A stretch of DNA of 64,000 nt, taken from the NCBI GenBank assembly GCA_017417315.1, contig JAFPZK010000053.1, positions 186,001 through 250,000 of the forward strand, written 5' to 3'. The first letter of the stretch is position 1. Every line of letters starts with the position of its first letter. Positions 1-9,390 of this stretch are shown here, in pieces. The translations under genes and the position numbers were made by a program. Below the pieces are notes generated by a model that was not told the origin of the DNA, ran no database searches, and saw nothing but the letters and a program-made list of their open reading frames with translations. The DNA is from Bacteroidales bacterium. GTDB lineage: Bacteria > Bacteroidota > Bacteroidia > Bacteroidales > UBA3824.

Positions 1-1286
1 TCAACTACTTCGTTAACACATTGGTCAACGGCTTTAACAGCCTTCTCGATTGCTGAATATACGCCGGTGTGTCCTACCATGTCGCCGTTTGCAAAGTTAA
101 CGACAATCCAATCGTATTTCTTTGTGCCGATAGCCTCAACCAATTTGTCTTTTACCTCGTAAGCCGACATTTCGGGTTTGAGGTCGTAGGTTGCAACTTT
201 CGGAGAGTTAACCAAAATTCTGTCTTCGCCCTCGTAAGGTGCTTCACGTCCGCCGTTAAAGAAGAATGTAACGTGTGCATATTTCTCGGTTTCAGCGGTA
301 TGGAGTTGTTTCAAGCCTTTTGACGAAATGTATTCGCCGAGAGTGTTTTCAACGTTTTCTTTCGGGAAAAGAATGTGAACGCCCGTAAACGAAGCATCGT
401 AAGGTGTCATACAATAATATTGCAAATCCTTAATCGTCTTCATTCCTTGTTCGGTCATATCCTGCTGCGTTAAAACAACGGTGAGTTCTTTTGCGCGGTC
501 GTTGCGGTAATTGAAGAAAATTACAACGTCGCCTTCTTTAATCGTACCGTCAACGTTAGAATTAACGAGAGGTTCCATAAATTCGTCAGTGTTTTTATGT
601 TCCTCAGTATGAGAATCATAACAAGACTGAACGCCTTGAACCATATCTGAAACTTTTCTGCCTTTGCCTTCAACTAATTGGTCGTAAGCAACTTTGATTC
701 TGTCCCAACGTTTGTCGCGGTCCATTGCGTAGAACCTACCGATAATAGAAGCGATATGTCCGCAACCTACCGTGTCAATATGTTTTTGAAGGTCTGCGAT
801 AAAACCTTTGCCGGATTTCGGGTCGGTGTCGCGGCCGTCCATAAAACAGTGAACGAAAGTATTTTTAATACCGTAAACTTTCGCAATATCAATAAGTTTG
901 AAGAGGTGATCTAAAGAAGAATGTACGCCGCCGGTAGAAGTCAAACCCATCAAGTGAACGCTCTTGCCAGTTTTCTGAGCATAACCGTAAGCGTTTTTGA
1001 TCTCAGGATTTTCGAGAATCGAATTGTCCTTACAAGCGCGGTTGATTTTTACGAGGTCTTGATAAACGATTCTTCCGCCGCCGATGTTAAGGTGTCCTAC
1101 CTCTGAATTTCCCATCTGACCGTCAGGAAGACCTACGTTTTCGCCCGAAGCCAAAAGTTGTGAATGAGGATAATTTGCGTTAAGATAATCCATATAAGGG
1201 GTCGGCGTTTGATAGATAACGTCGCCTTTGCCCTTATCACCGATACCCCAGCCATCGAGTATCATTAAAAGTGCTTTCTTTGCCAT
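1..1286 (-). CDS. gpmI: 2,3-bisphosphoglycerate-independent phosphoglycerate mutase, C-terminus cut by the window edge
   Basis: Interconverts 3- and 2-phosphoglycerate in cytoplasmic glycolysis, using two metal ions and a phosphoserine intermediate. About 428 of the usual 500-510 residues are visible. Reading starts at the ATG on 1286 ([17 protein letters not shown]). The metal-ligand motif LDGWG lies at residues 10-14 and the nucleophile motif [10 protein letters not shown] contains Ser61. [11 protein letters not shown] and FFNYRNDRA, both typical of the family, follow in order, as does [11 protein letters not shown] near the cut. The gene lies downstream of the chemoreceptor gene on the same strand, separated by a long inverted repeat, so it is probably its own unit. 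Identification is secure; only the C-terminal metal ligands lie outside the window. Confidence 0.95.
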   Translation of the reverse strand, partial: MAKKALLMILDGWGIGDKGKGDVIYQTPTPYMDYLNANYPHSQLLASGENVGLPDGQMGNSEVGHLNIGGGRIVYQDLVKINRACKDNSILENPEIKNAYGYAQKTGKSVHLMGLTSTGGVHSSLDHLFKLIDIAKVYGIKNTFVHCFMDGRDTDPKSGKGFIADLQKHIDTVGCGHIASIIGRFYAMDRDKRWDRIKVAYDQLVEGKGRKVSDMVQGVQSCYDSHTEEHKNTDEFMEPLVNSNVDGTIKEGDVVIFFNYRNDRAKELTVVLTQQDMTEQGMKTIKDLQYYCMTPYDASFTGVHILFPKENVENTLGEYISSKGLKQLHTAETEKYAHVTFFFNGGREAPYEGEDRILVNSPKVATYDLKPEMSAYEVKDKLVEAIGTKKYDWIVVNFANGDMVGHTGVYSAIEKAVKAVDQCVNEVV

Positions 1287-1307
1287 TTCAAATTTCGTTT
1301 TAAATAA

Positions 1308-1354
1308 TTTTTTTACGGTGCAAAATTAATAATTATTTTTTGCACCGTAAAAAA
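1308..1354. repeat. Inverted repeat between the chemoreceptor gene and gpmI
   Basis: Two 18-bp arms at 1308-1325 and 1337-1354 (core ACGGTGC / GCACCGT) are perfectly complementary and separated by about 11 bp. T runs lie outside the left arm and A runs outside the right arm, so the U tract falls inside the stem rather than after it. This is not a textbook terminator in either direction, but its place just after the chemoreceptor stop suggests a transcript 3' end. Confidence 0.6.
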
Positions 1355-1371
1355 AAACAATAATTCTTTTT

Positions 1372-3123
1372 TTAAAACGATTCAAAATCGCTGTCTCTGT
1401 TATCTCTTGTTGACATATCAATAAACGTTCCGCCGGTTTTGGTTTCGATGGCGTTAGGACGTTTAGGCGCAGTTTTCTTGACGGGCTTGTCGGTCGGCGG
1501 AATAACAGGTTGAGCCGGTTTTGAAGGTTCGTTCTGCTGTTTGTTACCGCTGATTGTTACCCTGCTTGCGCCCGTGGTCTGAAAGTTCGACTGACGGGTT
1601 TTACGACTATCGCTATTTTTATCGGTCTTAAAGAATGAGATTGCTTGTTTTAATTCGTTGCTGCGGACAGCGAGGTTTTCGCTTGTTGACGCCATTTCTT
1701 CGGCAGAAGCGGCGTTGCTTTGCGTAACTTCATTGAGGCTTTGCATCGAAGAATTTATTTGGTCGATACCTGCTGACTGTTGATTGCTTGCTGCGGCAAC
1801 TTCGCGGACAAGTTCGGTTGTGGTTTCGATGTCAGGAATGATGTTTCTTAAAAGTTTGCTTGCATTTTCGCTGACGGTAACGGCGTTGTGGCTTACTTGG
1901 TCGATTTCAGAAGCCGCCTTTGCACTTCTTTCGGCGAGTTTGCGGACTTCTGCCGCTACGACAGCAAAACCTTTTCCTTGTTCGCCGGCGCGGGCAGCCT
2001 CAACAGCGGCGTTAAGCGCGAGAATATTGGTCTGAAATGCAATTTCGTCGATAATGGATATTTTTTCGGCAATGTCTTTCATCGCCACCATACTCTTTTG
2101 ACTTGCCTCGTTAGTCTGACGAATATTAGAAAGGGCTTTATCAGCAATTGATTCCGTTCTTTGAGCGTTGTCGCTGTTTTGCGATATGCGAGCCGTCATT
2201 TGCTCTATTGCGGTTGAAATTTCTTCGGTCGAGGACGACTGCTGACTTGCTCCGTCGTTCATCTGCTGAGACGTGCGGGACATTTCGTTACCGCTTGTGT
2301 TGATGTCTTCTGCGCATACGATGATTTTATCAACAATTTCACGCAGTTTTGCCGACATTTGGTTTAGTTTTTCAGCCATACGTCCGATTTCGTCATTGGT
2401 GTCGATTTCAACATGCTGAGTAAGGTCGCCTTCGCTGAGTTTTGTAATCACTTCTTCGATTTTCGTAATTGGTTTTACGGTCATATTAGAAAACCATTGA
2501 AGCAGCAGAATTGCAACAACAACCATTATCGCCAATGTCGTAAATGCAATCACCAAAATACTGCTGACACTTTCGTTAGCATCGTCAAGTCTTTGAGAAG
2601 CACGACCCATAGCCTCACCGCCGATTTTTTCGTTAATGGCGGTCAACGAGTTAATATCTCCAATCATCCGTTGAAACAACGTGATGTATTGTTGATTATC
2701 AGTCAGGTCTTCGCCCGAGGCTGCGACTTGCTTATACAAAGAGTTGAACTGATTGAGCATAGTTTCATACTCTGAAAACAACCTTGTAATTTTGTCAAGA
2801 GCCTGCTCGTTGTTTTCGTTTCTTGATTTTTGTAACTCCGAGAGTCTTTGCTTGGCAGTACTCATCATTGCAAATGCGGAGTCCATATATGCCAAGTTTT
2901 TGGTAGATATAGATCTATTAACGAGCAAAGCCGTTTGTAACATTTTGAGGTTGAACTCGTTACCGAAAACCGACTGAGGCATTTCTTTGTATTTGATTTG
3001 CTCTAAATATCCGCCGGTCTTGTAGACGGAGGTAAGCGGTATGCAAAATGATACTACGAACAAGACAACAAAGGCGATAAGACCGCCGCCTATTTTCTGC
3101 TTTATGGAAAAATCTTTGAACAT
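1372..3123 (-). CDS. Methyl-accepting chemotaxis protein
   Basis: A 583-residue inner-membrane chemoreceptor that would signal to a CheA/CheW array. TM1 is at about residues 11-33, followed by a periplasmic four-helix-bundle-type sensor domain of about 150 residues and TM2 near 188-210. A HAMP linker follows ([11 protein letters not shown] onward). The long signalling coiled coil has the near-invariant hairpin tip [20 protein letters not shown]. The C-terminal tail of about 80 residues is rich in P, K and T and carries no pentapeptide tether that I recognise. No che genes lie nearby, so this is an orphan receptor. The ligand cannot be read from the sequence. Confidence 0.93.
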   Translation of the reverse strand: MFKDFSIKQKIGGGLIAFVVLFVVSFCIPLTSVYKTGGYLEQIKYKEMPQSVFGNEFNLKMLQTALLVNRSISTKNLAYMDSAFAMMSTAKQRLSELQKSRNENNEQALDKITRLFSEYETMLNQFNSLYKQVAASGEDLTDNQQYITLFQRMIGDINSLTAINEKIGGEAMGRASQRLDDANESVSSILVIAFTTLAIMVVVAILLLQWFSNMTVKPITKIEEVITKLSEGDLTQHVEIDTNDEIGRMAEKLNQMSAKLREIVDKIIVCAEDINTSGNEMSRTSQQMNDGASQQSSSTEEISTAIEQMTARISQNSDNAQRTESIADKALSNIRQTNEASQKSMVAMKDIAEKISIIDEIAFQTNILALNAAVEAARAGEQGKGFAVVAAEVRKLAERSAKAASEIDQVSHNAVTVSENASKLLRNIIPDIETTTELVREVAAASNQQSAGIDQINSSMQSLNEVTQSNAASAEEMASTSENLAVRSNELKQAISFFKTDKNSDSRKTRQSNFQTTGASRVTISGNKQQNEPSKPAQPVIPPTDKPVKKTAPKRPNAIETKTGGTFIDMSTRDNRDSDFESF

Positions 3124-3233
3124 AATTTTCTCCTTTTTTAAGGTTTGTTATTCTATTGTCAGTCGCAAATATCTTGCAAATTTCTGAATATTACAACTTT
3201 TTTTTGGATTTTTTTTTTACAACTTTAATTTAA

Positions 3234-3271
3234 TTTTTTAGGGGTGCACTTTTTGATGCGCCCCTAAAAAA
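3234..3271. repeat. Inverted repeat after the fructokinase stop
   Basis: Arms 3234-3247 and 3258-3271 (TTTTTTAGGGGTGC against GCGCCCCTAAAAAA) pair with one G-T wobble around a 10-nt loop. It sits immediately after the fructokinase stop codon. As at 1308-1354, the T run is inside the left arm and A residues follow the right arm, so it is a stem-loop at the operon end without a canonical trailing U tract. Confidence 0.55.
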
Positions 3272-3273
3272 AA

Positions 3274-4161
3274 TTACTCAACGTTTATCAAACTTTTCGG
3301 AATCTTAGGCATCGCACCTTTTTGTGTGCAGACATACGCCGAAACTTTCACCGCCGAAGCATGTGCCTCCCTAAAATCTTTGCCGCTCAGAATGTTAGCA
3401 CAGAACGTCCCCGTAAAAGAATCACCCGCACCTACCGTGTCGGCAACATTAACCTGAGGCGTTTCCTGAAAACTCATTTCACCGCCCGAAAATACATACG
3501 AACCGTTAACACCGCACGTCAAAATCAACATATCAAGGTCGTAAGTTTTGAGAAGATTGCGGCAGTCATCTTTTAAATTCAAGTTTTTTGAACCGAAAAT
3601 CCGCCCTATCTGAACCAATTCTTCGTCGTTGATTTTTAGAATGTTGCAACGCTTAAACGATTCTTCTATCACCTCTTTCGTATAGAAATTCTGACGGAGA
3701 TTAATGTCAAAAATCTTCAAACAATCTTTTGGCGTTAAATCCAAAAACTTATGAATCGTATTACGGCTGACGATGTTGCGTTGCGCTAACGAGCCGAAAC
3801 AAACCGCACGACAATTTTGCGCTATTTTCTGGATTTCGCCGGTGAGCGGAATGTTGTCCCAAGCGACGTTTTCTTTGATGTCGTATGTCGGCACGCCGTA
3901 ATTGTCAAGCGTTACCTGAACCGTCCCTGTCGGATAATCAACTTCCGGCAAAAGAAAATTCAAAGAGTTGTTTTTTAAGGTTTCGACGGTTTCTGCGGCG
4001 AGCGAATCTTTGCCGACTGCACTTATGGCTATCGTTGCCCCGCTGCCGAGAAACTGTCCTGCATGATACGCAAAATTTGCAGGCGCACCGCCTATTTTTT
4101 TACCTTCGGGAAGCATATCCCACAATACTTCACCAAGTCCTACAATATATCTTTTTTCCAT
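3274..4161 (-). CDS. PfkB-family carbohydrate kinase, probable fructokinase
   Basis: Phosphorylates a sugar with ATP in the cytoplasm; given its neighbours the substrate is most likely fructose released from fructan. The 295-residue protein has the ribokinase-fold opening VGLGEVLWDMLP, a substrate-lid region with GGAPANFAYH, and the PfkB signature 2 near residues 246-258 (DTVGAGDSFTGTF) carrying the catalytic Asp in GAGD. It is the last gene of the minus-strand unit GH32 - permease - kinase. The intergenic stretch to the permease contains copies of the ACARTTG heptamer. Fructokinase in the Bacteroides thetaiotaomicron fructan locus has the same neighbours. Sugar specificity is inferred from context. 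Confidence 0.88.
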   Translation of the reverse strand: MEKRYIVGLGEVLWDMLPEGKKIGGAPANFAYHAGQFLGSGATIAISAVGKDSLAAETVETLKNNSLNFLLPEVDYPTGTVQVTLDNYGVPTYDIKENVAWDNIPLTGEIQKIAQNCRAVCFGSLAQRNIVSRNTIHKFLDLTPKDCLKIFDINLRQNFYTKEVIEESFKRCNILKINDEELVQIGRIFGSKNLNLKDDCRNLLKTYDLDMLILTCGVNGSYVFSGGEMSFQETPQVNVADTVGAGDSFTGTFCANILSGKDFREAHASAVKVSAYVCTQKGAMPKIPKSLINVE

Positions 4162-4185
4162 TTTTTTTACTAATTATGAATTATG

Positions 4186-4210
4186 AATTGTCAACTGTCA
4201 ACTGTCAATT
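4186..4210. repeat. Short array of ACARTTG heptamers
   Basis: The plus strand reads AATTGT CAACTGT CAACTGT CAATT, which on the minus strand is the same ACARTTG 7-mer that forms a 12-unit array at 25725-25808. It runs into the stop codon of the permease gene at 4205-4207. Confidence 0.7.
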
Positions 4211-5359
4211 TTTCCCAATTTTCGTTGTGAAAAACAGTAAGTAAATTACGCCGATTGTGATGACGGCTACTGCACCACTTTGTCCGCAAACGTCAGAGGC
4301 AAAGCCCATTAACAACGGGAAAATCGTTCCGCCGAACAAGCCCATTATCATCAAACCCGATACTTCGTTTTGTTTTTCGGGCATCGACGTCAGAGCCTGC
4401 GCAAAACATATCGAAAAAATATTAGAATTGCCGTAACCCACCAACGCTATCGCCGCAAAAAGTACCGCCTTGTCGGTGCCGAAAAAAAGTCCGCACATCG
4501 ATGCTATCATCATCGCAATAGAGATCGCATAAAACGTCCTTGTCTTCATTATTCTCAAAAAAAACGAACCTGTCAGACAGCCGATTGTGCGGAAAATAAA
4601 ATATAAACTCGTCGCAAATGCCGCCTCGTTGAGTGTCATCGAAAGCCTTTCCATAAGGATTTTTGGCGCGGTAGTATTAACGCCGACATCAATGCCCACA
4701 TGACACATTATGCCGAAAAACGTCAGCAATACGGCGGGGATTTTCAGAAGCGAAATACACTCTAAAACAGTGGCAGATTTTTCGTCGCTTTTTTTCTCAT
4801 TGACGGGCGTAACTTTCAGCATTACAGACGAAAACACGCACATCACAAAATAAAAAAGAAACAGAATTTTCCACGAAAAACCAAAGTCGGGAATCATTTT
4901 TGTTGCGCCCCACATTGCGATATAAGGTGCTGAAAACGAGGCTATTGCTTTCACAAATTGTCCGAAGGTCAAAGTCGAGGCAAGGTTTTTGTCGCCTAAT
5001 ACCGTGGAAACCAGCGGATTGAGCGATGTCTGCATTAAAGCGTTACCGATTCCTAAAAGCGAAAACGCCGAAAGCATTACTCCGAACGAATTGCCGAAAA
5101 GCGGTATCATCAACGATAATGCCGTGATAATCAGCGATAAAAGTACGGTGTTTTTCCGTCCGATTTTGTTCATCAGCATTGATGTCGGCACCGAAAAAAT
5201 CAGGAACCAAAAGAACACCAACGACGGAAAAATGTTTGCCTGAGAATCTGTCAGGCTCAAATCTTGCTTTACGTAATTCGATGCAATGCCCACCAAATCC
5301 ACAAACCCCATGCAGAAAAAACACAGCATTACGGGGATTAAAGTTATTTTTTTCGTCAT
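4205..5359 (-). CDS. Major facilitator superfamily sugar permease (FucP-like)
   Basis: A 384-residue inner-membrane protein with about twelve hydrophobic segments, probably a sugar/proton symporter. It begins MTKKITLIPVMLCFFCMGFVD, and the loop after TM2 has the MFS pattern MNKIGRKNTVLL. It lies 6 bp downstream of the GH32 gene and upstream of the fructokinase gene, so it is probably the fructose importer that feeds the kinase; the same trio occurs in characterised fructan loci. The stop codon is embedded in a small heptamer repeat. Substrate is inferred from context only. Confidence 0.88.
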   Translation of the reverse strand: MTKKITLIPVMLCFFCMGFVDLVGIASNYVKQDLSLTDSQANIFPSLVFFWFLIFSVPTSMLMNKIGRKNTVLLSLIITALSLMIPLFGNSFGVMLSAFSLLGIGNALMQTSLNPLVSTVLGDKNLASTLTFGQFVKAIASFSAPYIAMWGATKMIPDFGFSWKILFLFYFVMCVFSSVMLKVTPVNEKKSDEKSATVLECISLLKIPAVLLTFFGIMCHVGIDVGVNTTAPKILMERLSMTLNEAAFATSLYFIFRTIGCLTGSFFLRIMKTRTFYAISIAMMIASMCGLFFGTDKAVLFAAIALVGYGNSNIFSICFAQALTSMPEKQNEVSGLMIMGLFGGTIFPLLMGFASDVCGQSGAVAVITIGVIYLLFFTTKIGKN

Positions 5360-5365
5360 AGTAAA

Positions 5366-7045
5366 TTATTTTTTAAGTTGATAAATTGTTGTTTTGCAGC
5401 CCGTTGCAGTGATTTGAGAATAATATTCCGACGGGAAAACAAGGTTTGTCATCACCGCTTTGCCGTTAGAGTCAAAAACTTCAATACTGCATTTGTCTAC
5501 AAAAATTCTTAAACTTTTCGACCCGCCGGGAACTTTTACGGAAGTTTCAGCGGCAAAATCACGGCTGAAATCTACGTTGCCGCTTTGTTTGCGGTTGAAA
5601 GTCAAAACCTCAGTTTTGGCGTTGTAAGTGATTGTTACGTTTTCGTTTTTGGAGTTTGACAATGTGATTTTTGCATCGCCTTTTATTGTTGCGAGGATTT
5701 CGCAGGTCTCTGACGGCGTTTTGATGACGTTTTGACGCAGTTTTAAAAGTTCGTCTGAGGGTTTTGAGCCGCAGAATTTGTCGCCGTCAACCTCAAAAAC
5801 AAAAAGGTCTCTCGGAACGGAATTTGCCGAACGAAACTGCTTGGTAGGCACGTCGTTAGCGTATTGCCAATTGCTCATCCACGCGAGAGCGATACGGCGG
5901 TTTTGCGGTGCGTTAGAAAATGTTACCGTGGCATAATGGTCTTTGCCGTAATCGAGCCATTTTGTATCTTTTTGCGTGCTGACAAAACGTTTACCGTCGA
6001 AATCCCCGATGAAATATTGCGTTGCACTTCCACCGAAAATTCCGCCCGGATTGATGTTGCAAATCAGCACCCAAGAGCCGTCAATTTTTATTAAATCGGG
6101 ACATTCCCAAACGCCGTCATGACAGCCAAAGCCTTTGCCGAAACTGCTTTCGTAGTTCCAATTTTTGAGGTCTTTCGAGGAGTAGATTTTCATTTCCTGT
6201 CCCACTGCAAGAATCATATTCCAACGGTTAATATCCTCATTGAAAAAGACTTTCGGGTCGCGGAAATCACGGTTTTCGTCAATTAAGACGGGATTATTTT
6301 CGTATTTTGAGAACGTTTTGCCACCGTCGGTGGAATACGCCATTGATTGCGTTTGGTTTCTGCCTGCCGAAGTGTAAAAAGCGATTACGGCATTTTTACC
6401 GAAGCCTGCGGTATTGTTTTTGTCAACAACGCACGAACCCGAAAAAATTGTTCCCAGACCATCTGGCATAATTGCGGGCTGCTCTGCCGTCCAATTGACG
6501 AGGTCTTCGGAACCGGAGTGTCCCCAAGTCATGTTTTCCCACTGCGAACCGTAGGGATTCCACTGATAATAAAGATGATACTTCCCGTCAAAATAAAACA
6601 TTCCGTTCGGGTCGTTCATCCAGCCGTAGAGCGGAGTGTGGTGAAATTCAGGGCGGAAATGTTCTTTGTTTTGAGTGTCGAAATCGTTGCTTTGACGAAG
6701 TTCTTTCCAGCAAAGATAATTTTTGACGTCGGCGGTTTGTTTTTCGCCGCCCCAAAATTCGATGTCGAAAACGAGATTTTCACCGCTGAATTTTTCTAAT
6801 GACAACGGCACGAAATAATCAATTTTGTCAACAGCGAGTTTTACGTTGAGCGATTGTTTGAGATTGTTGCCGCTGATGATTTGAATATTAGCGACGTCTT
6901 TGTTTTCCTGCACGGGTAGTAGCAGAAAAGTTTTTTGAGCCTTATCTTTTATGACGACGTGTCCGCCGCCCGAAAAGAAAGTCTGCTGAGCCGCAGCGTT
7001 GAAAACTACACACGCCGCAGCAATGGTTAAAAATAATCTTTTCAT
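5366..7045 (-). CDS. GH32 fructan hydrolase (levanase/inulinase/invertase family)
   Basis: Hydrolyses beta-fructosyl linkages with retention. The 559-residue protein has an N-terminal Sec signal ending near AAAQ with no lipobox cysteine, suggesting a periplasmic enzyme. A small beta domain spans about residues 25-125 and the five-bladed catalytic domain follows. All three catalytic motifs are intact: WMNDPNG at 142-148 (nucleophile Asp145), FRDP with Asp263 (transition-state stabiliser) and WECPDL with Glu314 (acid/base). The GH32C beta-sandwich occupies the last 120 or so residues. It is the first gene of the operon with permease and kinase, behind a shared operator at 7129-7188. Levan versus inulin preference and exo versus endo action cannot be decided from sequence alone. 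Confidence 0.93.
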   Translation of the reverse strand: MKRLFLTIAAACVVFNAAAQQTFFSGGGHVVIKDKAQKTFLLLPVQENKDVANIQIISGNNLKQSLNVKLAVDKIDYFVPLSLEKFSGENLVFDIEFWGGEKQTADVKNYLCWKELRQSNDFDTQNKEHFRPEFHHTPLYGWMNDPNGMFYFDGKYHLYYQWNPYGSQWENMTWGHSGSEDLVNWTAEQPAIMPDGLGTIFSGSCVVDKNNTAGFGKNAVIAFYTSAGRNQTQSMAYSTDGGKTFSKYENNPVLIDENRDFRDPKVFFNEDINRWNMILAVGQEMKIYSSKDLKNWNYESSFGKGFGCHDGVWECPDLIKIDGSWVLICNINPGGIFGGSATQYFIGDFDGKRFVSTQKDTKWLDYGKDHYATVTFSNAPQNRRIALAWMSNWQYANDVPTKQFRSANSVPRDLFVFEVDGDKFCGSKPSDELLKLRQNVIKTPSETCEILATIKGDAKITLSNSKNENVTITYNAKTEVLTFNRKQSGNVDFSRDFAAETSVKVPGGSKSLRIFVDKCSIEVFDSNGKAVMTNLVFPSEYYSQITATGCKTTIYQLKK

Positions 7046-7090
7046 ATTAGGACGTTTTTTTTAAAAAATTAGTTTTGAATTTTCTGAGGG

Positions 7091-7098
7091 TAAAATTA
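7091..7098 (-). promoter_or_regulatory. Probable -7 box of the GH32 operon
   Basis: On the minus strand this reads TAATTTTA inside CTAATTTTACCCTCAGAAAA. The susC upstream region has the matching string CTAATTTAGCCGTCAGAAAA at 20744-20763, in the same position relative to its own copy of the operator. The parallel supports a shared promoter architecture even though the box departs from TAnnTTTG. Confidence 0.55.
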
Positions 7099-7128
7099 GT
7101 TGAAAACACTGTCCTAATATATAAAAAT

Positions 7129-7188
7129 TCGTTCAAAGGCTTTAAAAATTGATACAATGAAACATTTTTTTATTCTTTTGAACGAAAA
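7129..7188 (-). promoter_or_regulatory. Fructan-regulon operator, copy at GH32
   Basis: On the minus strand the block runs from TTTTCGTTCA to CCTTTGAACGA, with CATTGTATCAATTTTTAAAG between, so it is flanked by inverted half-sites GTTCA and TGAAC. The region upstream of susC (20656-20714) has the same half-sites at the same distance and a nearly identical middle (CATTGAAACAATTTTAAAAG). Both copies face their downstream gene in the same direction. The likely binder is the AraC-type domain of the hybrid regulator encoded immediately upstream. Confidence 0.75.
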
Positions 7189-7191
7189 TTT

Positions 7192-9366
7192 TTAAACTTC
7201 ACCCGGCGGCATTCCGTATTCGTCCTTGAAACATTTCGTGAAATACGACGGTGCTGTAAAACCGACACTATAAGCAATTTCACTGATTGACATCGTGCCT
7301 TTTTTCAATAAATTCATCGCTGCGTTAAGCCGTGCCTTCCTGAGTAAATCTACCGGCGTACAACCAGTCAAAGCCTTTATTTTTCGATAAAGTTGAACGC
7401 GGCTCAACCCTAAATCTGCGGCAATAGTCTCCACGCTTAACTCCGAATCCGAAAGTTTTTTATCAACATATGCCTTAAACCGCTGAATAAAAGCATCTTC
7501 CACTTCCGTCGGCTTTTCTACTTCTTCCGCTGCTTTTGGCTGAGGTTGCGGCTCTGAAACTTTTTCCCAAATATTTTTGAGCAAATGTCTGTTTTTCAAA
7601 AGATTGTCGATACGTGCCAACAACAAATCTTCCGAAAAAGGTTTGGTGATATAAGCATCGGCACCGCTCTTGAAACCTTCCACGAAATTTTCGTCTAACG
7701 AGCGTGCCGTCAACAAAATAACGGGAATATGACTCGTGATGATATTTTCTTTTGCACGCCGGCAAAATTCCAAACCGTCCATCACGGGCATCATTATATC
7801 GCTGATTATCAGGTCGGGAACTTCTTTTTCTGCCGTCTGCAAACCGATATTGCCGTCTGAGGCTTCCAAAACATTGTAATAAGGCGAGAGAATCCGCCTT
7901 AAATACGCCAAAATATCAGCATTGTCGTCAACAATCAAAAGCGTAAAAGTATTTTCAAGAGTTTTGACGGGGACGGTTTCCTGCGCGGCGGTTTTAACGG
8001 TGAGAGCGTCAATTTCCGAAAACGAAAGTCCGCCCGAATGTTTCCCGCTTTGCTTTTCTAACAGTCTGTTAATCAGTTCAGAAAGTCGCGAGGTATTGCG
8101 GCACAAAACCGTAAACATTTCGGAATTTTCGGGGCTGAGTTTTTTGATTTCATCGGTGGCATTTAGCGTTGAAAGAGGACCTTCAATCAGCGTTAGCGGC
8201 GTGCGGAGTTGGTGCGAAATTTCGGTGTAAAATTCCAACTGCTGTTGAGCCATTTTTTCGCGTTCTAAGTTGATGCGATTTTTTTCAAGCCAATATTTGT
8301 AAACAACCACCAACATTACCAAAAGTAAAATTACCACACATGCCGCAAGAATGGTTATAAACTTCTGATTTGTAAGGTCTTGAAGATAATTTTCGGCTTT
8401 GTTGCGCAGAATTTCCAAATGGTTTCGCTGACTGATAATTTCTTCGCTGCTCATATAAAGTACCGAGGCGTTTTCGGGCGTTACGATTGCCGAACTCAAA
8501 AGCGTTTCTTTTTGGTACTGACGACCTTCGAGAATGTCCAAAGCAAGAATTAAGAGTTTGTCGCCGCAAGTAGGGTAGATGTACGAGGCATCAAGCAGGG
8601 AATCGCGGACGAGTTTTATTCCGCCGTTTTTGCCGGGCAGTCCATCGATTCCGCAAAATTTAGGAAGTTTTTTTATGTTTGACGACTCTTCAAACGCTTT
8701 TCTTGCGCCTAACGCCGAGCGGTCGTTATGACCGAAAACTAAGTCGATGTTTTCTAATTGCGGTAAAATTTGCTTTACTTCCGTGTAGGCTTTTTCTTGT
8801 GTCCAATCGCCTTCTACGGAGGCAGCGATTTCGATTTCGGGAAAATCTTTTAGGGCATTAACGAAACCTTCATGACGTTCGGCGGCGGGCGACGACCCCG
8901 GCAAGCCTTTGACTTCCAACACTCTGCCTTTACCCGAAAGTAGCGAAGCAATATAACGAGCCATCTGAAATCCCATTTCGTAATTGTCGGCACTCATAAA
9001 AGCAGTGTATTTTTCGGAATCGGTTTTTCTTTCAAAAACGATGACGGGAATATTTTTTTCTGCCGTTCTGTCAATAGCCTCAGAAATACTTTCGGTTTGA
9101 TTCGGCGCAACAATCAACAAGTCGATGCCTGAGGCAACAAGGCTGTCGATTTGCTGAATTTGACGGCGGCTGTCGTCGTATGCCGTTACGAAACAAAGCG
9201 TTACGTCTTCGTGGAAATTACTTTCCATTTCGAGTTCGGCGTTTTGTTTGTTGCGCCAAACGTCTTCGGAACATTGTGAAATTCCGATTTTATATTTTGT
9301 TTTTTTACTGCCGCACGACGAAAACACCGTCAGCAACACAAAAAAATATATAAATGCTTTTGTCAT
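7192..9366 (-). CDS. Hybrid two-component regulator of the fructan locus, lacking the HATPase domain
   Basis: A 724-residue protein of the HTCS type. In order: a signal peptide with lipobox-like SSCG, a LacI-type periplasmic sugar-binding domain (about 25-310), TM at 337-357, HisKA with the phospho-acceptor motif ISHQLRTPL (His385), REC (about 474-590; phospho-acceptor Asp523 in SDIMMP, Lys575), and an AraC-type double helix-turn-helix (about 620-724). Only about 30 residues separate HisKA from REC, so the ATP-binding HATPase_c domain (about 110 residues with N and G boxes) is missing. The frame stays open, so this is an in-frame loss and not a frameshift. It is adjacent to the GH32 operon it probably controls; the B. 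thetaiotaomicron fructan HTCS also has a LacI-type sensor domain. Without its ATPase it cannot self-phosphorylate unless another kinase acts on it. Confidence 0.9.
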   Translation of the reverse strand: MTKAFIYFFVLLTVFSSCGSKKTKYKIGISQCSEDVWRNKQNAELEMESNFHEDVTLCFVTAYDDSRRQIQQIDSLVASGIDLLIVAPNQTESISEAIDRTAEKNIPVIVFERKTDSEKYTAFMSADNYEMGFQMARYIASLLSGKGRVLEVKGLPGSSPAAERHEGFVNALKDFPEIEIAASVEGDWTQEKAYTEVKQILPQLENIDLVFGHNDRSALGARKAFEESSNIKKLPKFCGIDGLPGKNGGIKLVRDSLLDASYIYPTCGDKLLILALDILEGRQYQKETLLSSAIVTPENASVLYMSSEEIISQRNHLEILRNKAENYLQDLTNQKFITILAACVVILLLVMLVVVYKYWLEKNRINLEREKMAQQQLEFYTEISHQLRTPLTLIEGPLSTLNATDEIKKLSPENSEMFTVLCRNTSRLSELINRLLEKQSGKHSGGLSFSEIDALTVKTAAQETVPVKTLENTFTLLIVDDNADILAYLRRILSPYYNVLEASDGNIGLQTAEKEVPDLIISDIMMPVMDGLEFCRRAKENIITSHIPVILLTARSLDENFVEGFKSGADAYITKPFSEDLLLARIDNLLKNRHLLKNIWEKVSEPQPQPKAAEEVEKPTEVEDAFIQRFKAYVDKKLSDSELSVETIAADLGLSRVQLYRKIKALTGCTPVDLLRKARLNAAMNLLKKGTMSISEIAYSVGFTAPSYFTKCFKDEYGMPPGEV

Positions 9367-9390
9367 TGATTTTCAAGCGATTAATTGTAA

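Noticed and set aside
1308..1354. Classical terminator
   Set aside because: No T run follows the stem on either strand; the T and A runs are part of the arms.
7192..9366. Frameshift as the cause of the missing HATPase domain in the HTCS
   Set aside because: HisKA and REC are in the same frame with about 90 bp between them, too short to hold the domain in any frame.
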